This document shows, piece by piece, positions 1 through 7,090 of a DNA stretch of 17,190 nt. The stretch's first letter is position 1; every line of letters starts with the position of its first letter. The translations under genes and the position numbers were made by a program. Origin of the DNA: Gammaproteobacteria bacterium (lineage in GTDB: Bacteria; Pseudomonadota; Gammaproteobacteria; UBA6429); assembly GCA_003232015.1 (NCBI GenBank), contig QIKU01000192.1:1-17190 (forward strand), in the 5' to 3' direction. A model generated the notes under the pieces. That model saw only the letters and a list, made by a program, of their open reading frames with translations. It did no database searches and was not told the DNA's origin.

Positions 1-200
1 TGATGTATTTTGTCAGTATCAATGCTAAAGCCTGTTAAATCCCATTCAATACGCATAAAGAACATTTTTTCTAGTTGGTCGACGTGTTGTTCGAGGTCAA
101 TAATATTGCCATTATGTTTCGATATAAAATCAGTAATGGTATTGACCAGGCCTTTTCTGTCTGGGCAGGCGATTAGAACGATGGCTGAATTTTTTGGCAT
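1..200 (-). CDS. purU: Formyltetrahydrofolate deformylase, N-terminal part (cut by window edge)
   Basis: Hydrolyses 10-formyltetrahydrofolate to formate and tetrahydrofolate in the cytoplasm, balancing one-carbon pools and feeding formate to purine synthesis. Only the first 66 codons are present, read leftwards from an ATG at 198-200. The translation begins MPKNSAIVLIACPDRKGLV and continues with a segment rich in N-G-N-I-I-D-L-E-Q-H and ending near F-F-M-R-I-E-W. This is the typical N-terminal ACT domain of PurU, including the hallmark CPDRKGLV. The catalytic formyl-transferase-like domain lies outside the window. The start lies 24 nt after the stop of the upstream oxidoreductase gene, so the two are probably co-transcribed. 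A weak AAGAAA stretch serves as ribosome binding site. Identity is fairly sure from the ACT motif, though glycine-cleavage-type ACT regulators share part of the fold. Confidence 0.8.
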   Translation of the reverse strand, partial: MPKNSAIVLIACPDRKGLVNTITDFISKHNGNIIDLEQHVDQLEKMFFMRIEWDLTGFSIDTDKIH

Positions 201-224
201 AATTTTTCTTGCGGTTCGTTTTGT

Positions 225-1016
225 TTAGGCGCTGGCGATTTTAAGCAGTTGCACAGGATTTAACTTTGCATCTTTTGCAATTTTTAAAGCACGTTCCAGG
301 CGTGCAGATGCAGAGCGCCCCATGCATTTATGTTCCGGGTCGCCTAACATTGCGGTATGCATTCCTTTTATTAACGCATTACGGTTAAATGTTTTGCCTG
401 TTAAGGTTTCCTGTATATCAATAATCTCGTTCGCGACTGTTTTAGCCAGGTTCTGATGCTTTTGCCATAGTGTATCAACAGTGGCAGCGGTTTCCAGCCC
501 CATTTTTTCCAGCGCTAACCCGCTAATATTGGTTGTTAGAATGTAAACATTTTTAATCACTAACTCTAATTCAAGTTGTTCACTATTTTTGAGGATGGTA
601 ACTGGAATATCCAGTGTGGCAAGCGCGTCATGTATGGTTTGTGCATGTGTGCCGTACACGGGAGAGGGAATAAGTACTTTTGAATCCTGGCCTTTTTTCT
701 TTTCAAACCAGACTGAAATAATGGTTGGGGGACTGGCTTTACTCCAGCCATATTGCTGCCAGTCTTTTGGTAGCAACTCATTTTGCAACAACACAAGACG
801 CTGTTGCCAGGCGGTCGGTATTTCTTTTAGTACAGGATGGAGGTCATTTTCGGCCACGGCAACCAGTACCAGCAAAGGATCGGGCACTTGTTGTGCAGTG
901 GTTTCAAGTGATGTCCCTCGACTGACGGGGTAAAGCGGGTGTCCTAACTTAAGTAGCCCTCGGGCAAAGACGCTACCCATTTCTCCCAGGCCAATAACGA
1001 TAATGGGTTGTTTCAT
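225..1016 (-). CDS. NAD(P)-binding oxidoreductase, ketopantoate-reductase/6PGDH-like, function unknown
   Basis: A 263-residue soluble protein with an N-terminal Rossmann fold: beta strand IIVIGL followed by the dinucleotide-binding loop GLGEMG (residues 9-14) and an S-R pair near residue 32 where the cofactor ribose or phosphate is contacted. Around residues 155-163 the pattern K-x7-N (KNVYILTTN) resembles the catalytic-helix K...N of PanE/ApbA ketopantoate reductases, but the intermediate asparagine of that motif is replaced by isoleucine. The protein is also shorter than usual PanE (about 300 aa), and its C-terminal helical region (HTAMLGDPEHKCMGRS) is not one I can match. I therefore do not call it panE. 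A good ribosome binding site (TAGGAAAA) sits about 10 nt before the ATG. The gene precedes purU by 24 nt and probably forms an operon with it. The substrate is unknown. Confidence 0.6.
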   Translation of the reverse strand: MKQPIIVIGLGEMGSVFARGLLKLGHPLYPVSRGTSLETTAQQVPDPLLVLVAVAENDLHPVLKEIPTAWQQRLVLLQNELLPKDWQQYGWSKASPPTIISVWFEKKKGQDSKVLIPSPVYGTHAQTIHDALATLDIPVTILKNSEQLELELVIKNVYILTTNISGLALEKMGLETAATVDTLWQKHQNLAKTVANEIIDIQETLTGKTFNRNALIKGMHTAMLGDPEHKCMGRSASARLERALKIAKDAKLNPVQLLKIASA

Positions 1017-1067
1017 ATTTGGTTTTCCTAATATAGCTTTAAAAGTTGCTTGTTTTCTGTTTATTTA

Positions 1068-1081
1068 TTGATCTCAGTCAA
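1068..1081. promoter_or_regulatory. FNR/Anr-like palindrome in the divergent region
   Basis: The sequence TTGAT-CTCA-GTCAA matches the FNR/Anr consensus TTGAT-N4-ATCAA at nine of ten specified positions and is nearly symmetric. It lies between the oxidoreductase/purU genes (minus) and hppA (plus). On the plus strand a TATATT/TATTAA element (1101-1108) follows at nearly the distance seen in class II FNR promoters, where the box sits around -41. Box and spacing are seen. Control by an FNR-type regulator is inference, and AT-rich DNA can produce such matches by chance. Confidence 0.4.
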
Positions 1082-1165
1082 TAAAAAATAAATACATCCG
1101 TATATTAATCAATTCTTCATTAACCAGAGTCATGACGCAATAAAAAGAGACAATACCCCTACTGC

Positions 1166-1196
1166 TTGAAAAGGTATAGCATCAAGGGGCTAAAAT
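1166..1196 (+). promoter_or_regulatory. Possible sigma-70 promoter of hppA
   Basis: TTGAAA at 1166-1171 and TAAAAT at 1191-1196, separated by 19 nt, could be -35 and -10 elements. Transcription would start near 1203, leaving a leader of about 30 nt that contains the AGGGGAAGA ribosome binding site. The spacer is longer than the usual 17 nt, so this is only a candidate. A separate TATATT at 1101-1106 near the FNR-like box is an alternative. Confidence 0.3.
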
Positions 1197-1234
1197 TTTA
1201 CACACAAAATCAAGAACCAACAGGGGAAGATATC

Positions 1235-3268
1235 ATGTCAAACGGTTTACTCTTTGCTCTTGGGTGCTCACTAGTTGCTATTATATACGGTGGCGTTTCA
1301 ATTGCATCCATTATGAAATTACCGCAAGGTAGTGATGAAGTTAAACGCATCGCACTTGCTATACAGGAAGGTGCAGTCGCTTATCTTGCACGCCAATACA
1401 CGGCTATCGCAATGGTCGGTGTGGTTTTATTTATTGCGATGGGCATCTTTTTAGGATGGTATTCCGCTATTGGCTTTGCCATTGGCGCAATACTATCAGG
1501 TGCTGCCGGTTATATTGGTATGCATGTTTCAGTGCGCTGTAATTCACGTACTGCCGAAGCGGCTAAACAGGGGATTAACCCTGCCTTAAGAGTTGCCTTT
1601 AAAGGTGGTGCAATCACAGGCATGCTGGTAGTGGGCTTAGGCCTGTTAGGTGTTGCTGGTTATTATGCCATTCTGATTTCAATAGGGGTTGAAGATACAC
1701 TTCATCCGCTGCTTGGTTTAGCTTTTGGCGGCTCGTTGATTTCAATCTTTGCACGTTTAGGCGGTGGTATCTTTACTAAAGGTGCCGACGTAGGCGCTGA
1801 TATCGTTGGTAAAGTTGAAGCCGGTATTCCAGAAGATGACCCGCGTAACCCGGCGGTTATTGCCGATAACGTAGGTGATAACGTGGGTGACTGCGCCGGT
1901 ATGGCTGCGGATTTATTTGAAACCTACGCGGTAACTATTATTGCCACCATGATTTTAGGCAGCCTGTTATTGAAAGATGCCGGTGATCTGGCCATAACTT
2001 ATCCATTGGTGCTTGGTGGTGTTTCTATTCTTACCTCTATTATTGGTACATGGTTTGTGTCAGTTCAGGATGGTGGCAAAATCATGAATGCTTTATACCG
2101 GGGTACCGGTATTGCGGCTGTACTTTCTGCCATTGCCTTTTATTTTGTTACTCACCAGATGATGGGTGATGTGGTGTTACCGGGTGTTGAAGGTTCAGTA
2201 CCAAATGCCCTGTATGCTTCTGCATTGATTGGTTTAGTCTTAACGATTGCTATGATTGTGATCACAGAATACTACACGGCAACGGAGTATGGCCCGGTAC
2301 GTCATATTGCCGAAGCATCCACAACGGGTGACGGTACTAACGTTATTGCCGGTTTAGGTGTTTCAATGAAATCGACTGCACTGCCAGTGCTTGCTATTTG
2401 TGCCTCTATCTACGGTGCTTACTACTATGCCGGTTTATACGGGATTGCCATTGCAGCAACGTCTATGCTGTCTATGACCGGTATTATTGTTGCTTTAGAC
2501 GCTTATGGACCGATTACGGATAACGCCGGTGGTCTTGCTGAAATGTCAAATATGCCAGAAGATATTCGTGCACGTACTGATGCATTAGATGCAGTGGGTA
2601 ACACAACCAAAGCCGTCACCAAAGGTTATGCGATTGGTTCGGCTGGTCTGGCAACGTTAGTTCTGTTTGCAGACTTTACGCAATCATTGGCGAGCCATGG
2701 GGATGGGACAATGATTACTTTTGACTTGTCTAATCACTACGTCATTATTGGTTTATTCATTGGCGGCCTTATCCCGTATCTATTTGGTGCGATGGCAATG
2801 GAAGCCGTAGGGCGTGCAGCGAGCTCGGTGGTTATTGAAGTACGCCGCCAGTTTAGGGAAATGCCGGGCATTATGGATTACACGCAAAAGCCAGACTATT
2901 CCAAAGCGGTTGATATGCTGACCAAGGCGGCGATTAAAGAAATGATTATACCGTCGCTATTACCGGTTGCAGTACCTATCATCGTAGGGCTAACCCTGGG
3001 TGCGCAGGCACTCGGTGGGCTCTTAATTGGTACTATTGTTACCGGCCTGTTCCTTGCTATTTCAATGACAACGGGTGGCGGTGCCTGGGACAATGCCAAA
3101 AAATACATTGAAGATGGTCATCATGGCGGCAAAGGTTCCGATGCCCATAAAGCAGCAGTAACCGGTGATACTGTCGGCGACCCATACAAAGATACAGCGG
3201 GTCCTGCTATTAACCCATTGATTAAAATCATCAATATTGTTGCACTGTTAATGGTGCCATTATTGTAA
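1235..3268 (+). CDS. hppA: Membrane-bound proton-translocating pyrophosphatase, K+-independent type
   Basis: Couples hydrolysis of cytoplasmic pyrophosphate to H+ pumping across the inner membrane. The 677-residue product has the length and many hydrophobic helices of bacterial H+-PPases. Substrate-binding motifs are intact: D-V-G-A-D-I-V-G-K near 185-193, EDDPRN (200-205), DNVGDNVGD (about 211-219), and in the C-terminal part DNAKK and [15 protein letters not shown]. The diagnostic segment [10 protein letters not shown] places Lys at 459 and Thr at 462. In this family Lys at that position marks the K+-independent subfamily, which pumps H+; K+-dependent enzymes have Ala there. I chose the ATG at 1235 because AGGGGAAGA lies just upstream and the protein then begins at its first membrane helix. 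An in-frame TTG at 1166 would add 23 hydrophilic residues with no ribosome binding site. The gene stands alone and ends at a strong terminator. Confidence 0.96.
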   Translation: MSNGLLFALGCSLVAIIYGGVSIASIMKLPQGSDEVKRIALAIQEGAVAYLARQYTAIAMVGVVLFIAMGIFLGWYSAIGFAIGAILSGAAGYIGMHVSVRCNSRTAEAAKQGINPALRVAFKGGAITGMLVVGLGLLGVAGYYAILISIGVEDTLHPLLGLAFGGSLISIFARLGGGIFTKGADVGADIVGKVEAGIPEDDPRNPAVIADNVGDNVGDCAGMAADLFETYAVTIIATMILGSLLLKDAGDLAITYPLVLGGVSILTSIIGTWFVSVQDGGKIMNALYRGTGIAAVLSAIAFYFVTHQMMGDVVLPGVEGSVPNALYASALIGLVLTIAMIVITEYYTATEYGPVRHIAEASTTGDGTNVIAGLGVSMKSTALPVLAICASIYGAYYYAGLYGIAIAATSMLSMTGIIVALDAYGPITDNAGGLAEMSNMPEDIRARTDALDAVGNTTKAVTKGYAIGSAGLATLVLFADFTQSLASHGDGTMITFDLSNHYVIIGLFIGGLIPYLFGAMAMEAVGRAASSVVIEVRRQFREMPGIMDYTQKPDYSKAVDMLTKAAIKEMIIPSLLPVAVPIIVGLTLGAQALGGLLIGTIVTGLFLAISMTTGGGAWDNAKKYIEDGHHGGKGSDAHKAAVTGDTVGDPYKDTAGPAINPLIKIINIVALLMVPLL

Positions 3269-3293
3269 AAACGACAATTTTTTAATCAATACA

Positions 3294-3331
3294 GCAAAAG
3301 GGCAGCCATTCAGCTGCCCTTTTGCTTTTTT
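3294..3331 (+). terminator. Intrinsic terminator after hppA
   Basis: A perfect 13-bp stem (GCAAAAGGGCAGC at 3294-3306 with GCTGCCCTTTTGC at 3313-3325) closes a six-base loop and is followed directly by six T residues (3326-3331). It begins 25 nt after the hppA stop, and insulates the chemotaxis-type gene downstream. The A-rich left flank is too short to make it a convincing bidirectional terminator. Confidence 0.93.
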
Positions 3332-3372
3332 ACAGATACTTGTAATTTTTTCCCCATAACATCTTAAATACC

Positions 3373-3399
3373 TAAAGATATGCTAACAAATGCCGCTAT
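3373..3399 (+). promoter_or_regulatory. Sigma-28 (FliA) type promoter of the CheW-CZB gene
   Basis: TAAAGATA (3373-3380), an 11-nt spacer, then GCCGCTAT (3392-3399). The enterobacterial FliA consensus is TAAAGTTT-N11-GCCGATAA, so each half matches at six of eight positions, including the TAAAG and GCCG cores, with the exact spacer. Transcription would start near 3406, about 30 nt before the ATG at 3437. Placement directly ahead of a chemotaxis-type gene supports it, since class 3 flagellar and chemotaxis genes normally use sigma-28. Confidence 0.65.
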
Positions 3400-3436
3400 T
3401 TTGACTATCAAATAACAGAATACTCAAAGAGCGACT

Positions 3437-4294
3437 ATGAACATAGCAGCAGCAAACCAGCCTATTATTGATAATGAAAGCGAAGTTTTAACGGTTTTTA
3501 CCTTCTGGATTGGTGACGAGTTATTTGCGATTAATATCGAGAATATTCTTTCTGTCACTCAGGATTTAGACAAATTATTGCAACCGCCTGTTAAGTCTCG
3601 AGGATTGTTGGGAGTTATCAATTATATGGATGAACCTGTTGCCGTTTATAACTTTGCAGAAATGCTGGATATTCCTTCAACCCGGGAAATTAAGTCGGGT
3701 ATGGTTGAGCTTTTAAATGCGAGAGAACAGGAGCATGTCGACTGGGTGGATGCACTTGAACGCTCGTTAAAAGAAAATGCCCCCTTCGATAAAGCGCGAG
3801 ACCCGCATTTATGTGCCTTTGGCCAGTGGTACGATAAATTTAAAACACGCGATGAAGCCTTAATGGACATAATGAAGCATTTTGACAAGCCACATAAGGC
3901 AATCCATGCGCTGGCAGATGAACTGCTTGATTTAAGAGATAATGGCCGGTTAGACGACGCGTTAGAAAAATTACGTATTGCACGGCTAACAAATCTGAAT
4001 TATTTAATAAAATACTTTAGTCATGCCCGTAGTCAGATAGAAGAGTCGCTGCATACGGTGGTCATTAACATTACCAATGATGGTGTAAAACCTTTAGTGG
4101 CTCTAAAAATAGATGAAATTCATGAAGTAATGAACTTTCATCAGTCTGATTTAAGAGGTTTGGAACGCATGGGTCTGGATGTGGTTCTGGAAATGGAGGG
4201 TTTATTTAAAGGCTATTTAGGCAGTGACGATAACCAGAGTAGTTGCCTGTTACTCGATACGTCTAATCTACTGGTTAATGTAAAAGCACTTTAG
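3437..4294 (+). CDS. CheW-like chemotaxis coupling protein with inserted zinc-binding CZB domain
   Basis: The 285-residue protein appears to be a single CheW fold interrupted by a CZB domain. Residues 17-80 resemble the first half of CheW (FTFWIGDELFAINIENIL, then RGLLGVINYMDEPVAVYNF). Residues 205-285 resemble the second half (VALKIDEIHEV, FKGYLG, SCLLLDTSNLLV). Between them, about 95-195, lies a helical CZB domain with all four predicted zinc ligands: His100, Cys126 in the C-x-F-G-x-W motif, His153 and His157. Their spacing from the Cys onward (27 and 31 residues) equals that of the E. coli diguanylate cyclase DgcZ CZB domain. CheW proteins link chemoreceptors to the kinase CheA, and CZB domains sense zinc or oxidants such as hypochlorous acid. 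A cytoplasmic coupling protein tuned by zinc or redox state is the inference. No signal peptide or membrane segment is seen. No other che gene is adjacent; a sigma-28-like promoter lies upstream. Confidence 0.85.
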   Translation: MNIAAANQPIIDNESEVLTVFTFWIGDELFAINIENILSVTQDLDKLLQPPVKSRGLLGVINYMDEPVAVYNFAEMLDIPSTREIKSGMVELLNAREQEHVDWVDALERSLKENAPFDKARDPHLCAFGQWYDKFKTRDEALMDIMKHFDKPHKAIHALADELLDLRDNGRLDDALEKLRIARLTNLNYLIKYFSHARSQIEESLHTVVINITNDGVKPLVALKIDEIHEVMNFHQSDLRGLERMGLDVVLEMEGLFKGYLGSDDNQSSCLLLDTSNLLVNVKAL

Positions 4295-4337
4295 GTTAAT
4301 TCGATTCAGGATTTCCCCTTTCTATTTTTATCCCAGC

Positions 4338-4901
4338 TTAGTTCCTGAAAGCCTGCGTGCCTTTGGGGGTTATTTCAAAGTTAAGTACAAACATAAATTG
4401 CACATTTTGGTGAGTAAGCGTGAGCAGTTCATGGAAATGAAACCCAGCATCTGATTCATCCAGGCCAGTATAAATACTGGTGGGTGTCGCTGTTTGCTTT
4501 AACGAATTTGAGTTCAGATATACTGTTGACTCAGCCTTAAAGCCACTGATATGTTGTGCACAAAGGGCAATAGGCAGGTGTTGCAAAGTGTAAAAATCTG
4601 TTTCAACATTGTTGTGATAAATATCCTTATTAACAAATGACTTGCTACCGCGCTGGATACGTATTTGGCAGCTTATCCAATGGTGTTTTAACGTGGAAAC
4701 AACAAAAGTCCAGCCATAACCATAATCTTCTCCTGTGTAATGGATTGACTCAAGGTTGATTTTAATTTCGTAGTTATCAAAACCACTGTGCGGGTTATGT
4801 AATTTATTCCCGGCTGGAAAAAGCGGCGATGCAGCCGCTGGAATATTCTTTAATAGTGGGTTGAGGTTTTTCCCCGGATCTAATTCGTATAAGCTAATCA
4901 T
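4338..4901 (-). CDS. Hypothetical protein, 187 aa
   Basis: I do not recognise a family. The product is hydrophilic, without signal peptide or membrane segment, so probably cytoplasmic. It contains many aromatic and histidine residues (for example GYGWTF, LKHHW, FHFHELL) and alternating patterns suggestive of beta strands, such as YEIKINLESI, STVYLNSNSL and VQFMFVLNFEI. A plausible ribosome binding site (AGGATAG) precedes the ATG. Support for coding is a single uninterrupted frame with ordinary amino-acid composition and no competing frame of similar length. It is convergent with the CheW-CZB gene (43 nt between stops) and divergent from the tandem DsrC-like gene, so it is probably a single-gene transcript. 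The function cannot be stated. Confidence 0.6.
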   Translation of the reverse strand: MISLYELDPGKNLNPLLKNIPAAASPLFPAGNKLHNPHSGFDNYEIKINLESIHYTGEDYGYGWTFVVSTLKHHWISCQIRIQRGSKSFVNKDIYHNNVETDFYTLQHLPIALCAQHISGFKAESTVYLNSNSLKQTATPTSIYTGLDESDAGFHFHELLTLTHQNVQFMFVLNFEITPKGTQAFRN

Positions 4902-5128
4902 TTTGCTCTATCCTGTTATTCATGGAAGCATCATATCGATAGATTTACATTTAAAAAATGAAACAATGCGGACAAAAAGTGTGAAGTATTTACAAACCAA
5001 ATATATAATTTTGGTTTTTATATTTTAAAATCAATACGTTAGGGGTTTTTGTTGTTTTAAAGTAATTTGGGATATAACCGATATAATTACTGTATAACTA
5101 TAAATTGCAGTTACATTGAGGAGGTCGT
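4902..5128. other. AT-rich divergent intergenic region with palindrome
   Basis: This 227-nt region separates the hypothetical gene (minus) from the tandem DsrC-like gene (plus). It holds a perfect 8-bp inverted repeat, AAACCAAA (4994-5001) and TTTGGTTT (5010-5017), around an 8-nt AT-only centre. A consensus TATAAT at 5082-5087 could be the -10 of the plus-strand gene, but no convincing -35 is found at 16-18 nt. A strong ribosome binding site, GAGGAGGT, lies at 5118-5125. The palindrome could be an operator or a hairpin, and I cannot tell which. Confidence 0.4.
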
Positions 5129-5860
5129 ATGCAGAACCTGGTTGTTGGCGGTCAGAATTTTACACTGACAGATAATGGTGACTTACAGAATATTGCAGAC
5201 TGGAACCCGGACATTGCCAAAGCACTGGCAGAAAAAGACGGTTTAACATTGCGCGATGCACATTTTGAAATATTGCATGTCATGCGAGATTATTATGATC
5301 AGTTTAATATTTCGCCGATACGTAAACTTTTAAAGAGAGACATTGCAGAAATGCTCAGTGACTTAAAAGCAAATGACGATTACTTGATTAGCCTTTTCCC
5401 CGGGGGGGTTATGCACCAGGGACTGCATATTGCGGGTTTGCCAAAGTCGCGACTCGATGCGGAAGTGGAGCCGGTTACTCATATGCAAGCGGTGGGCAAG
5501 CAAAAGGATGTTAAACACTTTGTTTCTGAGTTTGAATTTTCGGGTAAAGTATACCGTGTTTATGCTAAAGGGAACCTGGTAGATCCATCAGAGTGGACGG
5601 AAGAGTTAGCCGAGTTTTTAGCAAACAAAGAAGATATTCAGTTAACAGCAGATCACTGGATTGTTCTAAAGTTTATGCGTACATTTTATTTTAAATATGG
5701 CATTACGCCGATGGTAAAGTTATTAATGAAACATTTATCGCGTGAAACAAAGCAGAAGTTTCCAGAAGATGTTTTATATACTTTATTTCCTGGCGGGCCT
5801 GCACGGCAGGGCTCGCGTATAGCGGGGTTGCCCGAGCCGCAAGGTTGTATTGATCACTAA
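5129..5860 (+). CDS. Tandem two-domain DsrC/TusE-family sulfur-relay-like protein
   Basis: DsrC and TusE proteins are about 110 residues and carry sulfur on C-terminal cysteines, either to dissimilatory sulfite reductase or in tRNA 2-thiouridine synthesis. This 243-residue product contains two such domains. Repeat 1 (about 1-110) has the W-N-x-D-I-A-x-x-L-A start, F-x-I-L-H-V-M-R-D-Y-Y and the end LFPGGVMHQGLHIAGLP. Repeat 2 (about 130-243) has W-T-E-E-L-A-E-F-L-A, W-I-V-L-K-F-M-R-T-F-Y and LFPGGPARQGSRIAGLPEPQ then G-C-I-D-H. The usual upstream cysteine (CysB, in A-C-K-I-A-G-L-P) is Ser229 here and Leu99 in repeat 1. The usual penultimate cysteine (CysA) is kept only in repeat 2, as Cys240, with three residues after it rather than one. 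It therefore cannot form the CysA-CysB disulfide of true DsrC. A regulatory or degenerate sulfur-carrier role is inference. It has a very strong ribosome binding site, GAGGAGGT. Confidence 0.85.
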   Translation: MQNLVVGGQNFTLTDNGDLQNIADWNPDIAKALAEKDGLTLRDAHFEILHVMRDYYDQFNISPIRKLLKRDIAEMLSDLKANDDYLISLFPGGVMHQGLHIAGLPKSRLDAEVEPVTHMQAVGKQKDVKHFVSEFEFSGKVYRVYAKGNLVDPSEWTEELAEFLANKEDIQLTADHWIVLKFMRTFYFKYGITPMVKLLMKHLSRETKQKFPEDVLYTLFPGGPARQGSRIAGLPEPQGCIDH

Positions 5861-5886
5861 CATCTGTAAGTTCAACAGCCCCTGGG

Positions 5887-6444
5887 TTAATTATTTTTCT
5901 GTTTAGGTTGCCATAAAACCTCGCTGCCATTTTCGTGCCGGGCGAGTACTCTGCAAACTACAAATAATAAATCTGATAGTCTATTTATATAAGCGAGCGC
6001 ATGTGTATTAACACTTTTTTCGCTATTACTAAACGTCCAGCAACGGCGTTCTGCCCGACGGCAGATGGTTCTTGCCAGGTGGCAGTGTGATGTGGCTAAG
6101 CCTCCTGATGGTAAAATAAATTCTTTTAATTTAGGCAGTGCCTCATTGAAACTGTCGAGCACTTCTTCTAAATAAGTGACATCTTTATCACTGATAATAT
6201 TGCGTCCGGGAACACAAAATTCACCACCTAAATCGAATAAATCATGCTGGATCTGATTAAAACATTCACGCACCGTCTCAGGTATGTCATAAGCGAGTAC
6301 CGTTCCAATCGCGCTATTTAATTCATCAACGGTACCAAAGGCCTCAACACGCGGATGATCTTTAGCGACGCGGCTACCATCGCCTAGCCCTGTTGTTCCT
6401 TTGTCACCGGTGCGTGTATAAATTTTTGATAAGCGATGTCCCAT
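5887..6444 (-). CDS. pduO: Cob(I)alamin adenosyltransferase, PduO type
   Basis: Transfers the adenosyl group of ATP to cob(I)alamin, giving adenosylcobalamin, the coenzyme form for mutases and diol dehydratases. The 185-residue length fits the PduO/MMAB family. Its hallmarks are all visible: the ATP-binding N-terminus TRTGDKGTTGL (10-20), the E-A-F-G-T-V-D-E-L-N-S segment (34-44), the active-site helix R-T-I-C-R-R-A-E-R (125-133) and NRLSDLLF (154-161). It is not the CobA/BtuR type, which has a P-loop and a different fold. The gene is the last of the riboswitch-controlled B12 operon. Its ATG follows the tonB stop by one nucleotide, and a GAGGAAAG ribosome binding site lies inside the end of tonB, so translational coupling is likely. 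Imported B12 would be converted to coenzyme directly. Confidence 0.95.
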   Translation of the reverse strand: MGHRLSKIYTRTGDKGTTGLGDGSRVAKDHPRVEAFGTVDELNSAIGTVLAYDIPETVRECFNQIQHDLFDLGGEFCVPGRNIISDKDVTYLEEVLDSFNEALPKLKEFILPSGGLATSHCHLARTICRRAERRCWTFSNSEKSVNTHALAYINRLSDLLFVVCRVLARHENGSEVLWQPKQKNN

Positions 6445-6445
6445 T

Positions 6446-7063
6446 TTAACTTTCCTCTAAACGATATTTAACGGTGAGCTTTAAGCTTGAATAGTATTCT
6501 GACTTTATCCAGTTCTGGGGGATTTTGCTAACTTTAGTCAATGAAGTCATCGCGGCATTGTCCAGTATTGAATAGCCCGAACTTTGTTTTACAGTAATAT
6601 TTTTTATTAATCCATGCGTATTAATATCAAAAACCAGTAACACTTTGCCTTGCCAGTTCTGGCGTTGTGCCATTTTTGGGTAATAAAAGTGCTGTTTTAT
6701 TTTATCTTTTAATAAACTTATTATTTGGGTTTGTGATGTAGTATTTGCGGTTTGTTGGGGAGCCGTGGTGGGGAGCAGATGGCTTTGCTCCTTTGTTATA
6801 TTTTTCGTTATTTTTTGTAGTTGCTGTTTATTTGTTACTTTTTCTTTATTTTCCATAGCGAGTTTATTTTGAACCGATTTTTTAATCGCTTGTATTGGTG
6901 CTGGTTTTGTATTTTTCGCTGTACTTGAAGAAATAGTAATAGAGATTATGTTGCCTGTATCCGCAGGCAATATAATCTCTTGTGGCGTTATTTTTATAAA
7001 TAACACCGCATGAAGCAGTAATGATACTGCAAGAAAAACAACCATATTATTTTTCATTTTCAT
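6446..7063 (-). CDS. tonB: TonB-family energy transducer dedicated to BtuB
   Basis: TonB proteins span the periplasm and pass proton-motive-force energy from ExbB-ExbD to outer-membrane receptors. The 205-residue product starts with a short cytoplasmic stretch and one membrane helix (about 8-24) with the conserved S-x3-H pair at Ser14 and His18, which contacts ExbB-ExbD. A long polar linker (about 40-110) is rich in K, Q, T and N, without the proline repeats of E. coli TonB. The C-terminal TonB domain (about 113-203) carries YPKMAQRQNWQGKV and the following DINTHG and SSGYSILDNAA segments. Placement between btuB and the adenosyltransferase gene, 27 nt after btuB, implies specialisation for cobalamin uptake. 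No exbB or exbD gene is nearby, so it must use ones encoded elsewhere. The start is ambiguous among three closely spaced ATGs, with no clear ribosome binding site. Confidence 0.88.
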   Translation of the reverse strand: MKMKNNMVVFLAVSLLLHAVLFIKITPQEIILPADTGNIISITISSSTAKNTKPAPIQAIKKSVQNKLAMENKEKVTNKQQLQKITKNITKEQSHLLPTTAPQQTANTTSQTQIISLLKDKIKQHFYYPKMAQRQNWQGKVLLVFDINTHGLIKNITVKQSSGYSILDNAAMTSLTKVSKIPQNWIKSEYYSSLKLTVKYRLEES

Positions 7064-7090
7064 GCGAAATTATTTATATCCCTGCTTTAT

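Noticed and set aside
589..933. Plus-strand open frame of 114 codons over the oxidoreductase gene
   Set aside because: It is the opposite-strand shadow of the 263-residue gene, which has a Rossmann motif and a ribosome binding site.
225..1016. Assigning the oxidoreductase as panE
   Set aside because: One asparagine of the ketopantoate reductase motif is missing, the protein is short and its C-terminal region does not match the family pattern I know.
1166..1234. An upstream TTG start that would lengthen hppA by 23 residues
   Set aside because: The extension is hydrophilic, lacks a ribosome binding site and overlaps a possible promoter. The ATG at 1235 has AGGGGAAGA just before it and starts at the first membrane helix.
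4305..4349. Inverted repeat TTCAGGA / TCCTGAA between the convergent CheW-CZB and hypothetical genes as a shared terminator
   Set aside because: The arms are only seven bases, the loop is 31 nt and no T-run follows the right arm, so it is not convincing.
5129..5860. Calling the tandem protein dsrC or tusE
   Set aside because: It is twice the normal length and lacks the CysB position in both repeats, so the canonical function cannot be assumed.
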